Assembly (NCBI RefSeq): GCF_023208195.1
Contig: NZ_CP060034.1
Location: 310,001-374,000, forward strand
Length of the DNA: 64,000 nt
Reading direction: 5' to 3'
Source: Nocardioides sp. InS609-2
Lineage (GTDB): Bacteria; Actinomycetota; Actinomycetes; Propionibacteriales; Nocardioidaceae
Both the position numbers and the translations under genes were made by a program. Positions 1 through 8,484 of this stretch are shown one piece after another. Position 1 is the first letter of the stretch, and each line of letters opens with the position of its first letter. A model generated the notes under the pieces. The model did not search any database. It was not told the origin of the DNA and worked only from the letters and a program-made list of their open reading frames with translations.

Positions 1-2
1 AA

Positions 3-1409
3 GCCATCGGTATCGCCGTCGTCCTCGTGGTCGTCTACATCGGTCTGAGCGCCGTCGTCGTCGTGGACGGGTTCGTCCGGGTCCTCGCGAACCCCTCCAC
101 GTTCTCGGACTGGACCACATTGGTCACCGACGCCCACTCTTCACCGCTGGCCATCTTCGGAGCCTCTCTCCTGGTATTCCCAGCATTGGCGCTGGGCCTG
201 TCCGGATTCGAGACCGGCGTCGTGGTGATGCCGCTGGTCAAGGGAGACGCCACCGACACCCCTGCAGAGCCCACGGGACGTATCCGCAACACTCGCAAGC
301 TGCTGACCACCGCGGCTCTGATCATGAGCGTCATGCTGCTGGGCTCCGCGATGGTCACCACGTTGCTGATCCCGGCAGCGGAGTTCGAACCGGGCGGTGA
401 AGCAAACGGAAGGGCTCTGGCCTATCTGGCCCACGAGTTCCTCGGCGATGGTTTCGGCACCGTCTACGACATCGCCACCATCGGCATCCTCTGGTTCGCC
501 GGTGCATCCGCGATGGCGGGGCTGCTCAACATCGTGCCTCGCTACCTGCCCCGGTACGGGATGGCGCCGGACTGGGCCCGCGCGACCCGGCCCCTGGTCG
601 TTGTCTTCACCGTCATCGCAGCCCTCGTCACCATCGCCTTCAGGGCAGACGTCGACGCCCAGGCCGGGGCCTACGCCACTGGTGTGCTCGCTCTCATGAC
701 CTCCGCGGCGGTCGCTGTCACGCTGACCGAATGGCGTCGCGGACACCGCAAGGCCGGAGCCTTCTTCGGGATCGTCGCGGCCGTGTTCGTCTACACGATC
801 TCGGTGACCATCATCGACCGGCCCGAGGGACTCCTCATCGCGCTGGTGTTCATTGCGCTGATCCTGATCCTGTCGGTGGTCTCCCGGATCGCCCGCAGCA
901 CCGAGCTGCGCGTTCAACAGGTCACCTTCGACCCCGCGGCGGAGGAACTGCTCGACGAGGTGCTCGTCGTGAACGCGCCCGTGCGGTTCATCGCGAACAA
1001 GGTGCAGGCCGGGGACGACGTCGAGTACGTCGAGAAGTCCCTCGACGTACGGATGGACAACCACCTCGACGCCGCCGAGACAGCAGTGTTTCTCGAGGTG
1101 ACCGTCACCGACGCCAGCGAGTTCTCCACCCACGTCGAAGTCACCGCAGCCCGTATCGGTACCCACCGGGTCCTCAGGGCCACCGGCCCCAGCGTCCCGA
1201 ACGTACTTGCCGCCGTCCTCCTGGCAGTGAGCGACAGGGACGACATGCCCTCCCACATCTACTTCGAGTGGAGCGAGCGGGCACCAGGTCAGAACGCCCT
1301 GCGGTTCCTGTTCGCAGGTGAGGGAGACGTGCCTCCACTGACCCACGAGATCCTGCGCCGTGCCGAGTCCGACCCCGAGAAGCGCCCAATGGTGCACGTC
1401 GGCGGCTGA
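3..1409 (+). CDS. APC-superfamily amino acid permease, 5' partial
   Basis: The frame is open to the window edge, so the true start and the first membrane segments lie upstream. About eight hydrophobic segments are visible up to residue ~300, in the pattern of amino acid/polyamine/organocation permeases; a segment with a [14 protein letters not shown] core resembles the conserved APC stretch near a substrate-binding helix. The last ~150 residues are hydrophilic and probably form a cytosolic tail, which is longer than in minimal APC carriers. It is followed 65 nt downstream by a DUF389 gene on the same strand. The substrate cannot be read from the sequence. Family call fairly safe, specificity unknown. 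Confidence 0.7.
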   Translation, partial: AIGIAVVLVVVYIGLSAVVVVDGFVRVLANPSTFSDWTTLVTDAHSSPLAIFGASLLVFPALALGLSGFETGVVVMPLVKGDATDTPAEPTGRIRNTRKLLTTAALIMSVMLLGSAMVTTLLIPAAEFEPGGEANGRALAYLAHEFLGDGFGTVYDIATIGILWFAGASAMAGLLNIVPRYLPRYGMAPDWARATRPLVVVFTVIAALVTIAFRADVDAQAGAYATGVLALMTSAAVAVTLTEWRRGHRKAGAFFGIVAAVFVYTISVTIIDRPEGLLIALVFIALILILSVVSRIARSTELRVQQVTFDPAAEELLDEVLVVNAPVRFIANKVQAGDDVEYVEKSLDVRMDNHLDAAETAVFLEVTVTDASEFSTHVEVTAARIGTHRVLRATGPSVPNVLAAVLLAVSDRDDMPSHIYFEWSERAPGQNALRFLFAGEGDVPPLTHEILRRAESDPEKRPMVHVGG

Positions 1410-1474
1410 CCCGGCCTCCGGCGTACCAGAGCACGCGCGGTCGACCAGAACGACCAGAAGGGCAAACTCAAGTC

Positions 1475-2431
1475 ATGCTGCACATGCGGATCACCACACC
1501 CTCAGACCTCACCGAACAAGTCCTGGCGGTCTTCACCGACGACCCCGCAGTCAGCAACCTCTCGGTCCTCCGGGGTGTCTCGGTGCAACCGGCAGGCGAC
1601 CTCGTCTTGGCCGACGTCGCCCGCGAAGCTGCCAACGAGGTCGTCGACCAGCTCGACGCCCTCGGGCTCCCCCAGAGCGGCACCATTCACGTCGAACCAG
1701 TCACGACCTGGGTGTCGAAGGCCGGTTTCGACGCGGAACGCCACACCCCTGGCTCCAGCGCCGACGCCGTGGTCTGGGCAGACGTGACCCAACGCGCATA
1801 TGAGGAGTCCGAGCTCAACTGGACGTACCTGGCGTTCATGACACTGGCGACGCTGCTTGCCTCCATCGCCGTCGTCGTGGACTCCCAGGTCCTGGTCATC
1901 GGGGCGATGGTGCTCGGCCCGGAATTCGTAGCCATCGCCGCCCTCGGCCTCGCCCTGGTTAGACGACGCGGCACCCTCTTCGGGTTGGCTGCGCGCACCC
2001 TGCTCATCGGGTTCGCGGTCGCCATCAGCTTCACCACCGTCGCCGCACTCGCCGGACGCGCACTCGGCTGGATCACCCTCGACGACGTGACCGGAGAACG
2101 ACCGGGCACCGGCTTCATCTACTCACCCGACAAGTGGTCCTTCATCGTCGCCGTCATTGCCGCCGCAGCCGGAGTGCTGTCCTTGACCTCCGCGAAAGTC
2201 GGCGGACTCTCCGGCGTCTTCATCTCCGTCACCACCGTCCCCGCCGCCGGAAACGTCGCCCTCGGCATCGCCGTCGGGGCCGGCGACGAAGTCTGGGGTA
2301 GCGCCCAGCAACTCCTCATCAACATCAGCGGCATGATCATCGCCGGGTGGGCCACCCTGGCGCTGCAACAGGTGGTCTGGCGGCGTAAGGCCCGGCACCG
2401 GCGCCGTCTTCTCGCCAGACAACGTCCCTAG
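1475..2431 (+). CDS. DUF389 family membrane protein
   Basis: A 318-residue protein with the DUF389 plan: a soluble N-terminal part of ~110 residues, then about six membrane segments. The first two membrane segments surround the family-like stretch SQVLVIGAMVLGPEF. The C-terminal end is basic and probably cytosolic. DUF389 proteins are widespread in Actinobacteria and have no established biochemical role, so none is assigned. The ATG at 1475 is used, although an in-frame ATG lies at 1484; no strong ribosome binding site separates them. It lies downstream of the permease on the same strand and may be cotranscribed. Confidence 0.8.
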   Translation: MLHMRITTPSDLTEQVLAVFTDDPAVSNLSVLRGVSVQPAGDLVLADVAREAANEVVDQLDALGLPQSGTIHVEPVTTWVSKAGFDAERHTPGSSADAVVWADVTQRAYEESELNWTYLAFMTLATLLASIAVVVDSQVLVIGAMVLGPEFVAIAALGLALVRRRGTLFGLAARTLLIGFAVAISFTTVAALAGRALGWITLDDVTGERPGTGFIYSPDKWSFIVAVIAAAAGVLSLTSAKVGGLSGVFISVTTVPAAGNVALGIAVGAGDEVWGSAQQLLINISGMIIAGWATLALQQVVWRRKARHRRRLLARQRP

Positions 2432-2634
2432 CCGTCCAGCCAGTCCACCGGCATGATGAGCCAGCTGGATGATCTCGACGAGCACAGCCTGCGCACAGCG
2501 CTCATCGTCCTGGCCTTGTCATCTTCGGAGGCGCGGCCCTGCTTCAACTCGCCTCGACCCTGACAACGCCGACGACTGAGCACTGGGTAGCAACGGACGT
2601 TGCACCTCTCCACTCCCGGGGCAGAACTCGAAGG
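2432..2634 (+). other. Spacer with a possible broken small membrane-protein gene
   Basis: Between DUF389 and the left end of the IS256-type element. A short frame starts at the ATG at 2452 (MSQLDDLDEHSLRTALIV). Shifting the frame by one base near 2515 lets it continue as a hydrophobic stretch (VIFGGAALLQLASTL) running into the element. This looks like a small single-span membrane protein broken by a frameshift and cut off by the insertion, but no family is recognised and it could be chance. Confidence 0.2.
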
Positions 2635-2663
2635 GGGTCTGTCTGAGTAACGGTGTAAGCGGC
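2635..2663. repeat. Left terminal inverted repeat of the IS256-type element
   Basis: Contains GAGTAACGGTGTAAGCGGC. Its complement matches 9466-9494 with five mismatches by eye. It lies 12 nt beyond the transposase stop codon, where an IS256 end is expected. Confidence 0.7.
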
Positions 2664-2674
2664 GGTTTCCATTG

Positions 2675-3077
2675 TTAGCGAATCTCCGGGGCCGGCATCC
2701 GGTCGGCGAAGGTGATGGCGAAGGCGTTGAGTGCTGGCTTCCACCTCATGGTCCATCGTGTCTGACCGGTGCCCTTGGGGTCCAGCGACCTGGTGACCAT
2801 GTACAGGCACTTCATCGCGGCCTGCTCGGTCGGGAAGTGGCCCCGGACCGTCACGGCCCGGCGGTAGCGGGCGTTGAGAGACTCGATCGCGTTCGTCGAG
2901 CAAAGGACCTTGCGGATCTCGGCGTCATAGTCGAGGAACGGGGTGAACTGCTCCCACGCCGTCCGCCACAGGCCACTGATCGCCGGGTAGGGCTTGCCCC
3001 ACTTCTCGTCGAACTCTTCGAACGCCCGCCAGGCCGCATCGCGACTCGGGGCACCGTAGATCGGTTTCAGATCGACC
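2675..3077 (-). pseudogene. IS256 transposase, C-terminal fragment
   Basis: The minus strand reads through to a stop at 2675-2677 and encodes about 133 residues of IS256-family mutator transposase: DLKPIYGAPSRDAAWRAFEE, then CSTNAIESLNARYRRAV with the conserved third catalytic glutamate, then RWTMRWKPALNAFAITF at the C-terminus. There is no start. The missing front half is the piece at 8487-9470; that piece ends KYWGQ and this one begins VDLKP, adjacent positions in the family. It is therefore half of one gene rather than an independent relic. Inactive as it stands. Confidence 0.85.
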
Positions 3078-3078
3078 C

Positions 3079-3231
3079 TACAAGACCATCGCCGACGTCG
3101 AGTACGCCACCGCCGGCTGGGTCGATTGGTACAGCAACCGGCGCCTGCACTCGACGCTGGGAAACGTCCCGCCCATCGAGTACGAGCAAGCCCACTACGC
3201 TGCCCTCAACCGAGAGCCGCACCCCGTATAG
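3079..3231 (+). pseudogene. IS3-family transposase (OrfB), C-terminal fragment
   Basis: Fifty codons ending at a TAG (3229-3231) read TIADVEYATAGWVDWYSNRR, then LHSTLGNVPPIEYEQAHYA, the typical end of an IS3-family OrfB integrase. It begins abruptly at the junction with the IS256 fragment, which lies on the other strand, so it marks the left edge of the block lodged in that element. No start or catalytic DDE residues remain apart from the family tail. Confidence 0.8.
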
Positions 3232-3240
3232 GAACGGCTG

Positions 3241-4437
3241 AAAACCTCGGGCGCTTCACCCCGGGCCATCGGCCCGGGGTTCTTTGTGTGTTGCGCCAGT
3301 AGTTCTTGGTGGGTTCGATGTCGTGGTGAGAGAGGATCTCGCTGGTGGCGAGGTTGATGACGGTGGCGTTGTCGGCGATGGCGAGGATTCGGGTTCCTCG
3401 GTGGGCGTAGCCGACGCCGAGGTGGTGCATTCGTCCGGCTCTGCGGAGGCTGACTTTGCCCCAGATGTCGACGTGGTCGTAGCGCAACCGGTAGTGCCCG
3501 GCTGGTTGTCCTTGTTCGGCGGGTGGACTGGCCTTGGGCAGCGCGTTGTAGGCGCTGGCGGGGGTGGCTCGGTCGAGTGCTCGGTGGGGACGGTGGTTGT
3601 TGTAGACCTCGCGCAGGACGTCGAGCTGAGCCTGAAGGGCGGCGAGGGTGTCAACGGGCGACTGCTGGGCGAGCCAGCGCTTCTGGGTCTGGTGGAGGCG
3701 TTCGACCGTGCCCTGGGTCTGGGGGTGGTTGGCGGCGCCGTTCTTTTGGGTGACGCCGAGCGCGGCGAGGGTGTACTCGAAGGCGTTCTTTCCGCCCCCG
3801 AAGCGTGCGGTGTATACGCGACCGCTGTCGGTCAGGGTGGCGGCGGGGATGCCGTGTTCGTTGCAGGTCTGGAGGAACTGGGTGACCACGAGGTCACCAG
3901 TCACCGGTGCGTGGACGGAGCAGGCCAGGAGGTAGCGGGAGTGGTCGTCGAGCCAGTTCAGTATCTCGACGTCGGTGTGCCGTCGGCCAGGCGCCAGTGG
4001 GTGAAGTCTGATTGCCAGCACTCGTTGGGCTGGGAGGCCTCGAAGCGGTGGTAGGACGAGCGCGGTCGTCTTCTCGGTTCGGGGACGACGAGTCCGGCTG
4101 CGTGGAGGATGCGCCGGATCGTGGAGGTGGAGGGCGCGGTGTGGCCTGCCTGGGTGAGTTGCCAGGCGATGGTGAGAGGTCCGGCGTCGAGTCCGGCAGC
4201 GGTGAGGTTCAGTCGCAGCTGAACAATCAGTTCCCGGACGTCGTCGCTGGTGGCGTTGCCGGGGACGTGCGGGCGCCGTGAACGTGGGTCGACGGCGTCG
4301 AGGCCGCCTTCGCGGTAGCGGGCCAGCAGACGATGGAGGTGGCGTCGCGAGAAGCCGTACTGCGCCGCGGCAGCAGTGACCGAGAGTTCCCTAGTAACGA
4401 CCTTGAGCACTGCAACGCGGGCTTTCGACAGCTCCAA
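3241..4437 (-). pseudogene. IS481-family transposase, frameshifted
   Basis: The front frame (3958-4437) gives a helix-turn-helix leader (AAAAQYGFSRRHLHRLLARY) and the start of the integrase core, NECWQSDFTHWRL, with the first catalytic Asp. The second frame (from ~4021 to ~3241) continues DVEILNWLDDHSRYLLACS and carries TLTDSGRVYTARF and the NNHRPHRAL end. The frames overlap near 3985-3995, after LADGT, so a single-base indel splits the gene. No slippery heptamer was noticed at the overlap, so decay is more likely than programmed frameshifting. The second frame runs past the element because the native stop is unclear. Confidence 0.85.
3259..3279 (+). terminator. Hairpin, possible rho-independent terminator
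   Basis: A perfect 9-bp inverted repeat (CCCCGGGCC, loop ATC, GGCCCGGGG) followed by TTCTTTGTGT. It lies just after the IS3 OrfB fragment and reads as a terminator on the plus strand. The T tract is interrupted. Confidence 0.45.
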
Positions 4438-4509
4438 GACAGTGACGCATGTCCCGACTCACGTGAGACCTGTCAGGTGGGACCCATGTCGTGAACCCAG
4501 ACACCTACA
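3284..4509 (-). mobile_element. IS481-family insertion sequence, inactive
   Basis: Carries a frameshifted IS481-type transposase. The right end is taken at 4509, where the minus strand starts TGTAGGTGTCTGGG, a typical IS481-like terminus, ~70 nt before the transposase start. The left end is approximate because the matching repeat is weak near 3284. It sits inside the block that interrupts the IS256-type transposase. Confidence 0.65.
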
Positions 4510-4924
4510 GGCGCACCACCGAAAACAGCCCCTGACCTGCGGAAACGCAGTGCGGGGGCTGGTTCGTTGCGTTGCACATCAGAGGCGTCCAGAGGGCCGG
4601 GCACACTACGGGCACAGTTGATCGAGCAGGCCGCCCGTTGCAACACCCCAGTTCTGACGAAATTCGGGTGCATGTCGGTAGAGGCCGCGGCCGTCGTCGT
4701 GCCCCTCGAGGCTCTGGGGCCGAGTCAGAAGATGCGCACCCGATGCTCGCCCGCTGGTCGGATTCCTGTCAGCGTCGAGGCGCGTCCGAAGGGGCTCCGT
4801 GGCCCAAACTCGCCATCGACTCCGGTGGTCACGCTCAGGTTGGCGGGTTCAGGTCTCGAATCTTGTCAGCAACAAAGTGGCCAATGAACCCGCCGCCGCC
4901 GGTCGTTCTGTACCGGGCTCGGCC
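4510..4924. other. Non-coding stretch with a decayed hairpin
   Basis: No supportable gene. Just beyond the IS481 end, 4524-4560 holds an imperfect stem (CAGCCCC ... GGGGCTG around GCGGAAACGC) that looks like a decayed terminator hairpin. The rest reads as short chance frames in all directions. A GGTTCAGGTCTCGAATC stretch near 4844 resembles a tRNA T-arm superficially but has no cloverleaf around it. Confidence 0.4.
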
Positions 4925-5111
4925 GGCCGAGTTCGCCTTCACCTGATCCCACGGGATCGCGGCCTCGCCGGGGCCATCTCAGCTCGTGCGGCAGCCGCTT
5001 GGACGTCGGCGTCGTCCTCGGCTCCTCGACCAGCTGCTCGAGCAGCTCGGCGTCGACGACGGCCGCCCCTCTTCGGCCGCCGCGGGTTAGGTACACCGGC
5101 CCGTGAACCAC
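4925..5111 (-). pseudogene. Phd/YefM-type antitoxin relic
   Basis: From a GTG at 5111 the minus strand reads VHGPVYLTRGGRRGAAVVDA, then ELLEQLVEE, close to the conserved core of Phd/YefM antitoxins (GxPVxLTRxGRxVAxVVDAxxLExL). After that it is out of frame; the next frame gives DDADVQAAAARAEMA and a third gives IPWDQVKA, the usual antitoxin tail. At least two indels therefore separate pieces of one short gene. No intact toxin gene lies next to it. Motif resemblance only. Confidence 0.4.
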
Positions 5112-5173
5112 GGACCATCGAGCGCCGTCGTCGCCCTCGAATGGTTGACACGTCAGCCGCTACCTGACAATCT

Positions 5174-5200
5174 CTCATGTCAGGCGTCACCTGACATGAG
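5174..5200. promoter_or_regulatory. Perfect palindrome before the zinc-finger/HTH gene (likely operator)
   Basis: CTCATGTCAGG, spacer CGTCA, CCTGACATGAG: an 11-bp perfect inverted repeat ending 5 nt before the start codon and overlapping the ribosome binding site GAGGAG (5198-5203). A partial third copy (ACCTGACA) lies just upstream at 5162. Position and symmetry suggest a repressor site, perhaps for the following gene product. Two similar GTCA-N-TGAC palindromes occur at 24756 and 24872. Confidence 0.55.
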
Positions 5201-5205
5201 GAGTC

Positions 5206-5586
5206 ATGATGGATGCAGCAACGGTTGTGGCAACGACTGTGGTAACGAACTGCTCGTTCTGCACGAAGGAAGAACCGCAGGTCGAACAAATGATCGCTGG
5301 ACCCGGCGTCCATATCTGCAATGAGTGCGTCGCGCTATGCAACGACATTTTCGCAGCCGGCAAAAGCGGACAAGACGAGACGAGCATCCCGCACTGGAGG
5401 ACGATGACCGACGACGAGATGCTCGAACTTCTACCTGGCGTGGCCTCCGTGGCGACGCAAGTCGAAGACAACTTGCGCGTGTGGGTCCAACGATTGCGGG
5501 ATCGCGGAGTCAGCTGGGCTCGAATCGGTGGAGCGCTGGGTATGGCGCGACAGTCGGCATGGGAGCGGTTCTCAGACGAGGAATGA
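5206..5586 (+). CDS. ClpX-type zinc finger protein with C-terminal helix-turn-helix
   Basis: A 126-residue protein. Residues ~15-50 carry a C4 zinc finger of the ClpX N-terminal type (CSFC ... CNEC, with [18 protein letters not shown]). The C-terminal 40 residues read [20 protein letters not shown], a recognisable helix-turn-helix as found in small actinobacterial regulators. There is no AAA+ domain, so it is not ClpX. The combination suggests a DNA-binding regulator; the palindrome over its own ribosome binding site fits autoregulation (inference). An alternative start is the ATG at 5209. It precedes the MFS gene by 84 nt on the same strand. Confidence 0.7.
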   Translation: MMDAATVVATTVVTNCSFCTKEEPQVEQMIAGPGVHICNECVALCNDIFAAGKSGQDETSIPHWRTMTDDEMLELLPGVASVATQVEDNLRVWVQRLRDRGVSWARIGGALGMARQSAWERFSDEE

Positions 5587-5670
5587 CGCTGGCTCCATTT
5601 CCGGAACTGGTGGGCACGGAGATCATCGATGAGGTTGGCCGAATATGGCGGCCCGACGGAGAGGTACAAA

Positions 5671-6927
5671 ATGCAGGCTGGAAAGGCTCCCCACGCCGAG
5701 GCGCGTATCGCAACGTCCGTCTGGCGTAATCGGGACTTCAGATTGATCTGGGGCGGACAGACGGCGTCCGACTTCGGTACCGGCCTCACCATGCTGGCCT
5801 ACCCGCTGCTGATGCTGGCCCTGACCCACTCCCCGACGCAGGCCGGCGCGCTCTCAGCGGTGTGCACGCTGCCGTACCTCCTGCTCGGGCTCCCCGCCGG
5901 CGCCCTGGCGGACAGGTGGAACCGGAAACGCGTCATGATCATCTGCGATCTTTGCCGCGCGGTGACCGTCTTCTCCATCCCGCTGACCCTGTGGCTCGGA
6001 CACGTCACCCCCGTCCAGCTCTATGTGACGGGCTTCCTCGGCGGCGTGTTCTTCGTGTTCTTCAGCGCCGCCGACGCCGGCGCCCTGCCCAACGTCGTTG
6101 AGAAGGACCAGCTCACCTCCGCCGTGGCCGCGCAACAGGCGACCAGCTCGGCGACGGCCGTGGTGGCGCCCCCGCTGGGAGGCAGCCTCTTCCAAATCTT
6201 CCGTGGCCTGCCGTTCCTCATCGACGCCATCTCCTACCTGGCTTCGGCGATCGTGCTGTCCGCGGCCCGCCTCGAGTTCCAGCAGCCGCGGGAGCAGACG
6301 CAAACGAAGCTGCGGTCGGACATCGTGGTCGGCGTGCGATGGCTATGGACCCATCCGGCGATCCGCACCGTCGCCATCGCGGCGGCCGGGCTGCAACTGG
6401 CCATGGCCGGCGCCGAGCTAGTCGTCATCATCGCCGCCCAGCGGGAAGACGCGTCGCCGGCCGTCATCGGCGCCATGCTCTCCGCTGTCGGGATCGGCGG
6501 AGTGGCCGGCTCAATCCTCGCCTCGCGGCTCAAGGCCCGGTTCGAGTTCGGCCACATCCTGCTGAGTGTCATGTGGTGCCAAGCTGCTCTGTGGGTTCTG
6601 ATCGGGTTGTTCGCCCACGTCGTTTTGCTAATTGCCCCGCTCCTCGTGGTGTTCGTGGCGACGGCGCAGATCTTCGGCATCGCAGCCCTGAGCTACCAGC
6701 TGTCCGCCACCCCCGACCACCTGCAGAGCCGGGTCGGTACCGCCTTCAAGCTGATCGCGTGGAGCAGCTTCCCGCTGGGCGCCGGTATCGCCGGAGTGCT
6801 GCTCGGCCGGTTCGGACCGGCCGTAACCAGCTTGGTGTTCGGCGTTTGGGTCTTCGCCATCGCCCTGTTCGCCACCGTGTGCGGTGGCCTGCGCGAGCTC
6901 GCCGATCCCAGCGATCACTCCTCGTAG
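5671..6927 (+). CDS. MFS exporter, EntS-like (MFS_3)
   Basis: About 418 residues with ~12 hydrophobic segments. The loop motif GLPAGALADRWNRKRVMI between helices 2 and 3 is the major facilitator signature. Overall layout, starting WRNRDFRLIWGGQTASDFG, matches the MFS_3 group that includes the enterobactin exporter EntS and many drug exporters. The ATG at 5671 is chosen because GGAGAGG lies 8 nt upstream; an upstream in-frame ATG at 5629 lacks such a site. It is convergent with the phosphopantetheinyl transferase gene, which hints at export of a natural product, but no biosynthetic genes accompany it here. Confidence 0.75.
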   Translation: MQAGKAPHAEARIATSVWRNRDFRLIWGGQTASDFGTGLTMLAYPLLMLALTHSPTQAGALSAVCTLPYLLLGLPAGALADRWNRKRVMIICDLCRAVTVFSIPLTLWLGHVTPVQLYVTGFLGGVFFVFFSAADAGALPNVVEKDQLTSAVAAQQATSSATAVVAPPLGGSLFQIFRGLPFLIDAISYLASAIVLSAARLEFQQPREQTQTKLRSDIVVGVRWLWTHPAIRTVAIAAAGLQLAMAGAELVVIIAAQREDASPAVIGAMLSAVGIGGVAGSILASRLKARFEFGHILLSVMWCQAALWVLIGLFAHVVLLIAPLLVVFVATAQIFGIAALSYQLSATPDHLQSRVGTAFKLIAWSSFPLGAGIAGVLLGRFGPAVTSLVFGVWVFAIALFATVCGGLRELADPSDHSS

Positions 6928-7044
6928 ACGAGTGCCCGCCACTTGGCTAATCGCCACGACGGCTTCACGGACTACGCGATCAATCCCCGGGCCTCGGCGC
7001 GGTACCGGCGAGCGGCATCGCTCCCACCGCAACCGGGGCGGCTT

Positions 7045-7701
7045 TCAGCCGGCGAACACGGTGGTCAGCACGAGGTCTCGTGTGATGGTGAACCGGCCCG
7101 GCCAAACCGTCAGGTGCGGTCCGCCGTCGATCCTGGTGCAGTCGGCCAGCAGCTGTGCGTTGAACGTGCCGGAATTTGGGTCGATGGTCAGCTGGGCCTC
7201 CTCGAAGCCGAGCCAACGCCGAGTCACCGGGAACCACGCTTTGTACACCGATTCCTTGGCGCTGAATAGCAGCCGCCCCCAGTGGATGTCCGGGTGGGTG
7301 ACTTCGAGGCGCCCCAGCATGTCCTTCTCGGCCGGCCGGGCGATCGATTCGATGATGCCGTCGGGTAGCGGGCCGTGCGGTTCGGCGTCGATGCCGAGCA
7401 GGGACATGTCGGCGATGCGAGCCACCGCCGCGGATCGATAGCCGGCGCAATGGGTGATGCTGCCGGTCATTCCGGCCGGCCATTGGGGTTCGCGTTTGGG
7501 CCCGGTGCGGATGGGGGCGTCCAAGTAGCCGAATGCGCGCAGCGCCGTTCGGGCGCATCGGCGCGCGGTGATAAACTCGCGCCGCCGTTCGGCGACCGCT
7601 TTGGCGATGAGGTCTTCCTCGCCCGGGAAGGGTTTCTCGTCCGGCACATCGTCGAACGCCTCGACCGCCACGACCGTCGGAGGCAGCAACATCTCAATCA
7701 T
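7045..7701 (-). CDS. pptT: 4'-phosphopantetheinyl transferase, PptT/Sfp type
   Basis: 218 residues. It would move the phosphopantetheine arm of CoA onto a serine of acyl or peptidyl carrier proteins. The family motifs are present: GIDAEPH (metal-binding Asp/Glu region) and FSAKESVYKAWF (the conserved W/F-S-x-K-E-x-x-x-K). The stretches KREPQWPAGMTGSITHCAGY and RRWLGFEEA closely recall mycobacterial PptT. It overlaps the stop of the metallophosphoesterase frame by 4 nt (ATGA), the same gene pair seen in mycobacteria. It lies inside the block lodged in the IS256-type element, so it may be an acquired extra copy. Confidence 0.85.
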   Translation of the reverse strand: MIEMLLPPTVVAVEAFDDVPDEKPFPGEEDLIAKAVAERRREFITARRCARTALRAFGYLDAPIRTGPKREPQWPAGMTGSITHCAGYRSAAVARIADMSLLGIDAEPHGPLPDGIIESIARPAEKDMLGRLEVTHPDIHWGRLLFSAKESVYKAWFPVTRRWLGFEEAQLTIDPNSGTFNAQLLADCTRIDGGPHLTVWPGRFTITRDLVLTTVFAG

Positions 7702-8484
7702 GAACGACCCGAAAGAATGCGTCGCACCGGCTGTGGCGCGTCACCACGGCGGGTCCACTCGCGCGGATAGCCGAGCGACACTTCCTCGAACGGAACCCCG
7801 TCGTGCCAAGTGGTTCGGGGAATGTGCAGATGGCCGTAGACCGTGGCCGTGGCGCGGAAGCGCAGGTGCCAATCCGCGGTGCGATAGGTGCCACACCATT
7901 GCGCGAACTCCGGGTGCCACATGACCTCGGTCGGCTCACGGCGCAGCGGCCAGTGGCTGACCAGCACGGTCGGAAGGGCCGCGTCGATCGTGGTGAGCCG
8001 TTTCTCCGTTTCGATCAGCCGGGCCGAACACCACGATTCCCGATCGGGGTACGGGTCGGGAAACAGCAAAATCTCGTCGGTGCAAACCACGCCGGCATCA
8101 TAAGCGCGCTGAAGCGAATCCTCCTTCGTGGTCGTGCCGGGTACCGTCCACGAATAGTCGTAGAGCACGAACAGTGGCGCCACGACGACCCGGCTTTCCG
8201 CACCGGGCCACACCGGATAGTCGTCCTCGGGGGTGATCACGTCCAGCCGCCGGCACAGGGCCACGAGGGCCATGTAACGCTCCACGCCGCGCAGCTTCAC
8301 CGGGTCGCTGGGATGGCTCCACAGCTCATGATTGCCCGGTGCCCAAATGACCTTGGCGAATCGGCCACGCAGCGCATCAAGGGCCCACGCGATGTCATCG
8401 AAGATCTCACCGACGTCGCCCGCGACGATCAGCCAATCTTCGTCGGAGCCCGGTCGGATGCGCTCGACGACCGGGGGCAGACCC
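7698..8484 (-). pseudogene. Metallophosphoesterase, 5'-truncated, fused to a transposase fragment
   Basis: About 262 residues of a calcineurin-like phosphoesterase beginning GLPPVVERIRPGSDEDWL. Later metal motifs are intact: VAGDVGE, APGNHELW, SHWPL and YGHLHI. The first motif (D-x-H), which normally sits in the first ~10 residues, is missing because the 5' end is replaced by IS256 transposase. There is no stop at the joint, so one 590-codon frame (GTG at 9470) runs transposase into esterase. In mycobacteria this gene precedes pptT, with which it overlaps here by 4 nt. Probably catalytically dead; it may still be translated and couple translation into pptT. Confidence 0.75.

Noticed and set aside
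3958..4021. Programmed frameshift in the IS481 transposase
   Set aside because: No slippery heptamer or downstream structure was noticed in the overlap, and IS481 elements usually have one frame; a decay indel is simpler.
4840..4880. tRNA-like stretch GGTTCAGGTCTCGAATC
   Set aside because: No acceptor stem, D-arm or anticodon arm can be drawn around it; not enough for a tRNA or an att site.
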